A DNA stretch of 64,000 nucleotides from Magnetospirillum sp. XM-1. Lineage in GTDB: Bacteria > Pseudomonadota > Alphaproteobacteria > Rhodospirillales > Magnetospirillaceae. The notes under the pieces are model-generated. The model worked only from the letters and a program-made list of their open reading frames with translations, did not search any database and was not told the origin of the DNA. Positions 56,705 to 64,000 of the stretch are shown here, in pieces (the first letter of the stretch is position 1; each line of letters starts with the position of its first letter). The stretch covers positions 620,001 to 684,000 of the forward strand of contig NZ_LN997848.1 in NCBI RefSeq assembly GCF_001511835.1. The letters are read 5' to 3'. The translations under genes were made by a program, and so were the position numbers.

Positions 56705-58417
56705 CTATTTCTTCGGAGTGGCGGGCAGCCGCCCGGTGGAGATCTTGGCCTTCAGGGGCTCGATCTGCTCGGGCTCGGGGTCGAGGCCCATGGCCCGCTG
56801 CCACTGGAAGCGGGCCTCGGTGTCGCGGCCCACCTGCCAGAAGGCGTCGCCCAGATGCTCGTTGATGGTGGGGTCCTCGGGCTTCAGCTCGGAGGCGCGC
56901 TCCAGATGCTTCACCGCCGCCTGGAACTCGCCCATGCGGTACAGCGCCCAGCCCAGCGAATCGACGATGGCGCCGTCATTGGGGCGCAGCTCCACGGCGC
57001 GTTCGATCAGCTTGCGGCCCTTTTCCACGTTGATGCCCTGGTCCACCCAGGTATAGCCCAGGTAGTTCAGCACGTCGGGCTGGTCGGGATTGAGCCGCAG
57101 CGCCTCGAGCATGTCGGGCTCGGCCTTGGACCATTGCTTGGCCCGCTCATAGGCGATGCCGCGAGCGTAGAACAGCGACCAGTTGCGCGCCTCCCGGCTC
57201 CCGCCGGCCCGGGCCAGGGCGCCGCCATAGGCCTCGGCCGCCTCGCCGAAGCGCTTCTGGCGGCGCAGGATGTCGCCCAGGGTCACCAGCGCCTCGTAGG
57301 ATTCGGGCCACTGGGCCGCCAGGGCCTTCAATTCGGTGATGGCGGCGTCGGTCTGCTTCAGCTCGTCCAGATTAACCGCCAGCTTGAGCCGCGCGAAGGT
57401 CCCCGGCTGGCTGGAACGGTTGATGGAGCGGTAAATGGCGTTGGCCTCCTCCAGCCGCCCCTGCGCCCCCATGGAATCGGCCAGCAGCAATTGGGCCAGG
57501 GGGAAATCGGGCCTGAGGCTAAGCGCCAGGCGCGAGAACACCAGCGACAGCTCCTGGGCGTTGCCCTGGCGCACCAGCGAGGCGGTGTCGAACAGCGCCT
57601 CGGCCAGGCCGTCGGCGGCGGTTTCCACCACGCGGGGCGGATTGGGGCCCGCCGCCAGCTGGCGGCTGCCGTCCAGCAGCGAACGGTCCCCGTGCTCGGC
57701 GTGATAGCGCTCGTACAGCGCCTTGGCCTCGTCGACGCGTCCCGCCCGCTGGTACCAGATGCCCGCCGCCTCGACGGTGCGCACGCTGGTCTGGTTGAGC
57801 AGCGCCGCCTTGAAATGGGTCTCTGCCTGATCCGGCCGCCCGGCCAGGTCGCCCATCAATCCGGCATGGTATTCCCAGATGGGAGCGAAGCCGGCGGTGT
57901 CGGCCCTGGGCGCCAGGGTGGCGAGGCCATCGTCGAAGCGGCCCTGTCCGGCGCGGCTCCAGGCGGTGAGCAGCGGCCCGAGAAAGCCGTTGATGCCCTT
58001 GGCCGGAAGCGCCGCGAAGCGCTTTTCCGCCAGATCGAAATGTCCGGCGCGGGCGTCCTGCACCCCCATCACCAGGATGGGCAGGGGGGAATCGTCGTCG
58101 ATGACCAGCAGGCGCTGGGCGATGGCCCCGGCCTCGTCCAGGCGTCCCTCGGCCAGCAGCAGGGCGAAGCTGCGCTGCTGGATGTCGATGTTGTCGGGGT
58201 CGCGCCGGGCGGCGGCGCTGTAATACTCGGCGGCAGCGCGGGTGTCGCCGCGCGCATGGGCGTAACGCCCGGCGAGATAGGCCCCCAGGCCCGTCTCGTT
58301 GCCCGCAATATCCGCCTTGCCGTTGCCGGAGGCATCGGGCCGCGGGGCACAGGCCGCCAGACCGGCCCCGACCACCGCCGCCATCACCACAATCCCGAAC
58401 CGCTTCACGCCCAACAC
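56705..58417 (-). CDS. Tetratricopeptide-repeat lipoprotein
   Basis: 570 aa. N-terminal signal with lipobox GLAACAP (Cys near 23), so it is anchored in an envelope membrane. From ~45 to the end it is TPR repeats; the clearest are at the C-terminus: LRLNPDQPDVLNYLGYTWVD, AVELRPNDGAIVDSLGWALY, ASELKPEDPTINEHLGDAFW. These scaffolds support envelope complexes; partners are unknown. Start GTG 58417 or GTG 58408. It precedes ispE in a likely operon, an arrangement often seen in Rhodospirillales. Confidence 0.9.
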   Translation of the reverse strand: MLGVKRFGIVVMAAVVGAGLAACAPRPDASGNGKADIAGNETGLGAYLAGRYAHARGDTRAAAEYYSAAARRDPDNIDIQQRSFALLLAEGRLDEAGAIAQRLLVIDDDSPLPILVMGVQDARAGHFDLAEKRFAALPAKGINGFLGPLLTAWSRAGQGRFDDGLATLAPRADTAGFAPIWEYHAGLMGDLAGRPDQAETHFKAALLNQTSVRTVEAAGIWYQRAGRVDEAKALYERYHAEHGDRSLLDGSRQLAAGPNPPRVVETAADGLAEALFDTASLVRQGNAQELSLVFSRLALSLRPDFPLAQLLLADSMGAQGRLEEANAIYRSINRSSQPGTFARLKLAVNLDELKQTDAAITELKALAAQWPESYEALVTLGDILRRQKRFGEAAEAYGGALARAGGSREARNWSLFYARGIAYERAKQWSKAEPDMLEALRLNPDQPDVLNYLGYTWVDQGINVEKGRKLIERAVELRPNDGAIVDSLGWALYRMGEFQAAVKHLERASELKPEDPTINEHLGDAFWQVGRDTEARFQWQRAMGLDPEPEQIEPLKAKISTGRLPATPKK

Positions 58418-58471
58418 CTTAGGTCAAAAGGAAACCGGGGCGTCCGCTTCGAACAGACGCCCCGGATACTC

Positions 58472-60094
58472 TTACATGTTGGGATAGTTCGGTCCACCGC
58501 CACCTTCGGGAACCACCCAATTGATATTCTGGGTGGGGTCCTTGATGTCGCAGGTCTTGCAGTGCAGGCAGTTCTGCGCGTTGATCTGCAGGCGCGGATT
58601 CGAGCCGTCGTCGTTTCGGACGATCTCGTAGACGCCGGCCGGGCAGTAGCGCTGCTCGGGGGCGTCGTAATGCTCGAGATTGATGGCGACGGGCACCGCC
58701 GCGTCACGCAGCTTCAGGTGGGCCGGCTGGTTCTCCTCGTGGTTGGTCGAGGAAATGAACACCGAGCTGAGCTTGTCGAAGCTGACCACCCCGTCGGGCT
58801 TGGGATAGTTGATCTTCGGGCATTCCGACGCCTTCTTCAGCGCCAGGTGGTCGGGCTGGTGGTGCAGCGTCCAGGGCATCTTGCCCTTGAACACATAGGT
58901 CTCCAGCGCCGAATAGGCGATGCCGCCCCACAGGCCCCAGTGGAAGCTGGGACGGATGTTCCTGACCTCGTGCAGTTCCTTCCACAGCCAGGACTGTTTC
59001 AGGTGCTCGGGGTAGGCCGCCACCTCGTTGGAGCCACCCTCGTGGCCCAGGGCCTCGGCGACGGCTTCAGCCGCCACCATGGCCGACTTCATGGCGGTGT
59101 GGGTGCCCTTGATCTTCGGCACGTTGAGGAAGCCGGCCGTGTCGCCCACCAGCACGCCGCCCGGGAAGGTCAGCTTGGGGATGGACTGGAAGCCGCCTTC
59201 CGACAGCGCGCGCGCGCCATAGGACACCCGGCGGCCGCCCTCGAAGATGGGACGGATGGCCGGATGGGTCTTGAAGCGCTGGAACTCGTCGAAGGGCGAC
59301 AGATGCGGGTTGGCGTAGTCCAGGCCGACCACGAAGCCCACCGCCACCTGGTTGTTCTCCAGGTGATAGAGGAACGAGCCGCCATAGGTCTGGGTATCCA
59401 AGGGCCAGCCGACGGTATGGATGATGGTGCCGGCCTTGTGCTTGGCCGGATCGATCTCCCACAGCTCCTTGATGCCGATGCCGTAGGTCTGGTCCTCGCA
59501 ATCACGGCGTAGGTCGAAGCGCTCGAACAGCGTCTTGGTCAGCGAACCGCGGCAGCCTTCGGCGAAGATGGTCTGGCGCGCCCACAGCTCGACGCCCGGC
59601 GTGTGGTTGTGGGTGGGCTGGCCGTCCTTGCCGATGCCCATATCGCCGGTGGCGACGCCCTTGACCGAGCCGTCCTCGTTGTAAAGCACCTCGGCGGCGG
59701 CGAAGCCGGCGAAGATCTCCACGCCCAACGCCTCGGCTTGGGCGCCCAGCCAGCGGGTGAAGTTGCCCAAGCTCACGATGTAATTACCGTGATTGTTCAT
59801 CTGCGGCGGCGTCATCAGGCGGATGGCCTTGGACTCCGTCAGGAACATGAAGCGGTCGTCGGAGGCCGGAGTCAGCAACGGGGCGTCGCGCTCCTTCCAG
59901 TCCGGGAACAGTTCGGCCAGCGAGCGGGTCTCGATCACCGCGCCGGACAGGATGTGGGCGCCGATCTCCGAGCCCTTCTCCAGAACGCAGACATTGAGGT
60001 CGGCGTTGATCTGCTTCAGCCGGATGGCCGCCGTCAGGCCCGAAGGCCCGCCGCCCACCACCACGACGTCGAATTCCATGGATTCACGTTCCAT
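58472..60094 (-). CDS. Electron transfer flavoprotein-ubiquinone oxidoreductase
   Basis: 540 aa. Passes electrons from ETF (fatty acid and amino acid oxidation) to ubiquinone. FAD site [19 protein letters not shown] at the N-terminus; membrane-associating and quinone region in the middle ([20 protein letters not shown]); C-terminal ferredoxin-like 4Fe-4S cluster [19 protein letters not shown], diagnostic for ETF-QO. ATG 60094 has AGG upstream; ATG 60079 (MEFDVVVV) is the alternative. Confidence 0.96.
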   Translation of the reverse strand: MERESMEFDVVVVGGGPSGLTAAIRLKQINADLNVCVLEKGSEIGAHILSGAVIETRSLAELFPDWKERDAPLLTPASDDRFMFLTESKAIRLMTPPQMNNHGNYIVSLGNFTRWLGAQAEALGVEIFAGFAAAEVLYNEDGSVKGVATGDMGIGKDGQPTHNHTPGVELWARQTIFAEGCRGSLTKTLFERFDLRRDCEDQTYGIGIKELWEIDPAKHKAGTIIHTVGWPLDTQTYGGSFLYHLENNQVAVGFVVGLDYANPHLSPFDEFQRFKTHPAIRPIFEGGRRVSYGARALSEGGFQSIPKLTFPGGVLVGDTAGFLNVPKIKGTHTAMKSAMVAAEAVAEALGHEGGSNEVAAYPEHLKQSWLWKELHEVRNIRPSFHWGLWGGIAYSALETYVFKGKMPWTLHHQPDHLALKKASECPKINYPKPDGVVSFDKLSSVFISSTNHEENQPAHLKLRDAAVPVAINLEHYDAPEQRYCPAGVYEIVRNDDGSNPRLQINAQNCLHCKTCDIKDPTQNINWVVPEGGGGPNYPNM

Positions 60095-60267
60095 AAGACC
60101 TGCAACTCCCCTTGCGTCACCCGTTCCACCGTCGACGCCCGATTCGGACCTGGGTGCCTCTATAGCACAGCGGGTGCGATAGATTCGATTCCTTATGGGG
60201 GGTTATAAGGAAAGAATGTGTCTCAAATATTTCCCCGCGCTCCGCCGGGGCTGCTAAAATCGCCGCC

Positions 60268-61116
60268 ATGACCGCACATTGCGCCGATCTTCACCCCTAC
60301 GACATCCTGCGCTGGTACCTGGAGGCCGGCGTGGACGAGACCATGGGCGAGGAGCCGGTGGACCGCTACGCCGCCACCCGCCGGGCGGCGGAAAGCCGCG
60401 CCGCCGCCCAGCCGGCCGCGCCGCCGCCACAGGCCCGGCAAGGCCACGCGCCCCGGCCCGAACCCGTCGCCCACCTGCCCGCCGCCGGCCCGTCCTCCGC
60501 CTCGCCCCTGCCCGGCACCGCCGCCCATCTGGCCGCCGAATGCCGCGACCTGCAGGCGCTGCGCCACGCCATGGAAGGGTTCGAGGGGCTGCCGCTGAAG
60601 CAGGCGGCCAGTTCCACCGTGTTCGGCGACGGCAACCCGGAAGCCGCCGTGATGTGCATCGGCGAGGCCCCCGGCCAGGAAGAGGACCGGCGCGGCCTGC
60701 CCTTCGTCGGCGCCAGCGGCAAGCTGCTCGACCGCATGCTGGCCTCCATCGGGCTGGACCGCACCACCTGCTACATCACCAACGTGGTGCCCTGGCGCCC
60801 GCCGGCCAACCGCAAGCCCACCCCCGACGAGGTGGCGGTCTGCATGCCCTTCCTCACCCGCCATATCGAGCTGGTCGACCCCCAGGTGCTGATCCTGCTG
60901 GGCGGCGCGGCAGCCTCGGCGGTGCTGGCCAAGGCCGACGGCATCAACCGCCTGCGCGGCCGCTGGTTCGAGTTCAACTCGCCGGGCCTGCCACGCCCCG
61001 TTCCGGCGCTGGCCACCTTCCACCCCGCCTACCTGCTGCGCACGCCCGAGGCCAAGCGCGACGCCTGGCGCGACCTGTTGATGATCCGGCACAGGATGGA
61101 TGCGGCGCGGCATTGA
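60268..61116 (+). CDS. Family 4-like uracil-DNA glycosylase
   Basis: 282 aa. Removes uracil from DNA. Motif [21 protein letters not shown] and motif B-like [10 protein letters not shown] are clear; [14 protein letters not shown] follows. Residues 1-100 include a Pro/Ala-rich segment. In Thermus family 4 enzymes four cysteines hold a 4Fe-4S cluster; here only VCMPFL aligns with one of them, while the other three positions are Phe/Leu/Trp, so a cluster is unlikely. Start ATG 60268 has a weak ribosome site. Confidence 0.88.
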   Translation: MTAHCADLHPYDILRWYLEAGVDETMGEEPVDRYAATRRAAESRAAAQPAAPPPQARQGHAPRPEPVAHLPAAGPSSASPLPGTAAHLAAECRDLQALRHAMEGFEGLPLKQAASSTVFGDGNPEAAVMCIGEAPGQEEDRRGLPFVGASGKLLDRMLASIGLDRTTCYITNVVPWRPPANRKPTPDEVAVCMPFLTRHIELVDPQVLILLGGAAASAVLAKADGINRLRGRWFEFNSPGLPRPVPALATFHPAYLLRTPEAKRDAWRDLLMIRHRMDAARH

Positions 61117-61132
61117 GCGCCGGATCCGTATC

Positions 61133-62230
61133 CTAGACGATCTTCGTTCGAAGATAATCCACCCACTGCGTGGCCCTCAGCGGCCAGGCGTAGTTCTTGC
61201 GGGTGAAGGCCGCCTGCTCCTCGCGACGCTTGCGCGCCGCGTCGGGATTGCGCCGGCACTCCTCGATGGTTTTCGCCGCCATCGCCGCCCATTCGCCCGG
61301 CAGGGCGAACCGGTTGGAGGGAAGGGGAAGAAGGTGGCCGTACCCGGCCGTCGTCTCTGGAATGGCGCCGTAAACGGTGGACAGGATAAGCCCGCCCGCC
61401 GCCATGACTTCCATCGCGGCAATGCACGATGTTTCCGCCCAGATGCAGGGATAGGCCATGCCGGCCGCGGACGCGATGGCGCCGGCCAGCTCGCTCTGTC
61501 CCACGACGCCCTTGTATTCCACGCCGGGAAGCGCCCGGGCCAATTCGTAGAGCGAGTCGTAACAATCGACGACCGTGGTCTTCCGATAAACGTTCATGCC
61601 GGAATATACGTGCAGGGTGACATCGGGAACGGCCCGACGCAGCGAAGGAAACCCGATCAGCAGGGTTTCCAGTCCACGGAAGGGTGTGCTGGTATAGACC
61701 AGGACCGGCGCCTCGCCGGTGTCGAACCAGGCGGGCGCAAGCGGCATGGCGGCAAGCGACGGCGGAACGGCGTTGCCGATGACCTTGATCCGGTCGCGCG
61801 GCAGTCCGAAGGCGGCGACATACCGGTCGGCCTGCCATTGCGAAACCATCACGTATCCCGACCAGGCGCTCCGCTCCGGGCCCATCTTCAGTTTCTGGAC
61901 ATCGGGCTCGTTGGGCGCATGGTGCGCCCACAGCACCAGGGGAACGCGGACGCCGGAACGCCGCAAATCCTCGGCCAGCGCCCCCAGAAGCACGACCACC
62001 ACGTCGAAGCCGTTCATGCGCTCGGGCGACATGCCGCGCAGGGGAACGAAATCCACGTTCCGCGACCGGATCGGGGCCGGAACATCGTTGGCCACGGTGA
62101 CCTCGATACCCTGAGCGGCCAGTTCGGCGGTGAGGTAGGCGACCGCGGATTGCGTCCCTCCCAACGGCTCGTTGTAGGGCGTATCCGCATCATAGGCCCA
62201 GCCGATGGCGTCGTAGAATAGTACCCTCAT
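61133..62230 (-). CDS. GT-B glycosyltransferase (family 4-like)
   Basis: 365 aa, two Rossmann domains. The N-terminal half begins MRVLFYDAIGWAYDADTPYN and has PLGGTQSAVAYLTAELAAQG. The C-terminal half has APVLVYTSTPFRGLETLLIGF and the donor-binding motif ETSCIAAMEVMAAGG near residue 275. It likely builds an envelope polysaccharide; substrate unknown. ATG 62230 follows GGAGG; the upstream frame is not protein-like. Confidence 0.9.
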   Translation of the reverse strand: MRVLFYDAIGWAYDADTPYNEPLGGTQSAVAYLTAELAAQGIEVTVANDVPAPIRSRNVDFVPLRGMSPERMNGFDVVVVLLGALAEDLRRSGVRVPLVLWAHHAPNEPDVQKLKMGPERSAWSGYVMVSQWQADRYVAAFGLPRDRIKVIGNAVPPSLAAMPLAPAWFDTGEAPVLVYTSTPFRGLETLLIGFPSLRRAVPDVTLHVYSGMNVYRKTTVVDCYDSLYELARALPGVEYKGVVGQSELAGAIASAAGMAYPCIWAETSCIAAMEVMAAGGLILSTVYGAIPETTAGYGHLLPLPSNRFALPGEWAAMAAKTIEECRRNPDAARKRREEQAAFTRKNYAWPLRATQWVDYLRTKIV

Positions 62231-62377
62231 TGTGCCTCCAACCCGCCCGCAACCACGCTGAAGCGGCCCTGCTTCCCGCCGGTCTTTGCCGGAAAAAAAG
62301 CCCCTCCCGCCCGTTTCGGCCGAAGATAGCCCAGCCCGCCCCCGCCAGAAAGGGGAAACACCCCGCCAATCAGGGAG

Positions 62378-62406
62378 TTGCGCGCCTCCCATACCGCCCT
62401 ATATAA
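62378..62406 (+). promoter_or_regulatory. Heat-shock (RpoH-type) promoter for dnaK
   Basis: TTG (62378-62380), 17 bp, then CCTATATAA (62398-62406), matching the alphaproteobacterial RpoH pattern (TTG, N17-18, CYTATNT). It lies about 120 bp upstream of dnaK. Confidence 0.6.
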
Positions 62407-62527
62407 CGCCGGTGGGCCAGAATTGGTGCGGCCCGGCAATTGATGGATTCAACCCGGATGGGGATTCCGGGGCGGCTGCTGAAGCTTCAGGGCCGCCGGG
62501 ATCTGCCGAACTTAGATGAGGACAGTC

Positions 62528-64000
<1,473 letters not shown>

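Overview
The window is GC-rich chromosomal DNA from an alphaproteobacterium. Gene content and protein style point to the Rhodospirillales, most like Magnetospirillum or a relative: a group 1 uptake hydrogenase, a hemerythrin, many chemosensory and signalling proteins, and an alpha-type heme/Mic60 operon. The genus is an inference; no magnetosome genes are present. Two genes run off the window: a hybrid histidine kinase at the left edge and dnaK at the right edge.

Layout. 1-9.7 kb: hybrid kinase, a chemoreceptor 7 bp upstream of hydrogenase genes hupS-hupL-hupC-hupD, then a RatA/COQ10-like protein, a cyclic-nucleotide-binding protein and a DUF2786 protein. 9.7-11.3 kb: OmpA-like lipoprotein and tRNA-Arg(ACG). 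11.46-16.5 kb: a decayed island that begins with the 3' half of a tRNA-Thr gene and holds a hemerythrin, a small hypothetical gene and an IS630-type element that was itself split by an IS91-type element carrying its own tyrosine recombinase. 16.5-44.3 kb: core chromosome, including rpmH-rnpA-yidD-yidC-engB-argB, rplY-pth-ychF, greB-tsaD, and one long rightward run hemC-hemD-mic60-hemY-cytochrome c-cobU-cobW-cobN made of overlapping or near-abutting genes. It couples tetrapyrrole synthesis with membrane organisation and cobalamin synthesis, and ends in a 33-codon membrane peptide.

44.33-55.79 kb: an 11.4 kb genomic island inserted in tRNA-Gln(TTG). A 44-bp duplication of the tRNA 3' end marks the left edge, the intact tRNA marks the right edge, and a tyrosine integrase lies beside it. 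Short GCTAACA repeats in pairs about one helical turn apart sit just inside both ends and look like integrase arm sites. The cargo looks like phage defence: an AbiH protein, a membrane-anchored DUF4041 plus GIY-YIG nuclease (the architecture reported for SNIPE), a minimal tyrosine recombinase, and a two-gene unit in which a DUF5131 three-cysteine domain is fused to an N6-adenine-methylase-like domain and followed by an unrecognised 259-aa protein. That two-gene unit is the best candidate for an undescribed system. The left part of the island holds DUF3768 and other small unknown genes plus an iteron-like repeat cluster.

55.8-64 kb: core genes again: ispE, a TPR lipoprotein, ETF-ubiquinone oxidoreductase, a uracil-DNA glycosylase that lacks most Fe-S cysteines, a glycosyltransferase, and dnaK behind a heat-shock-type promoter.
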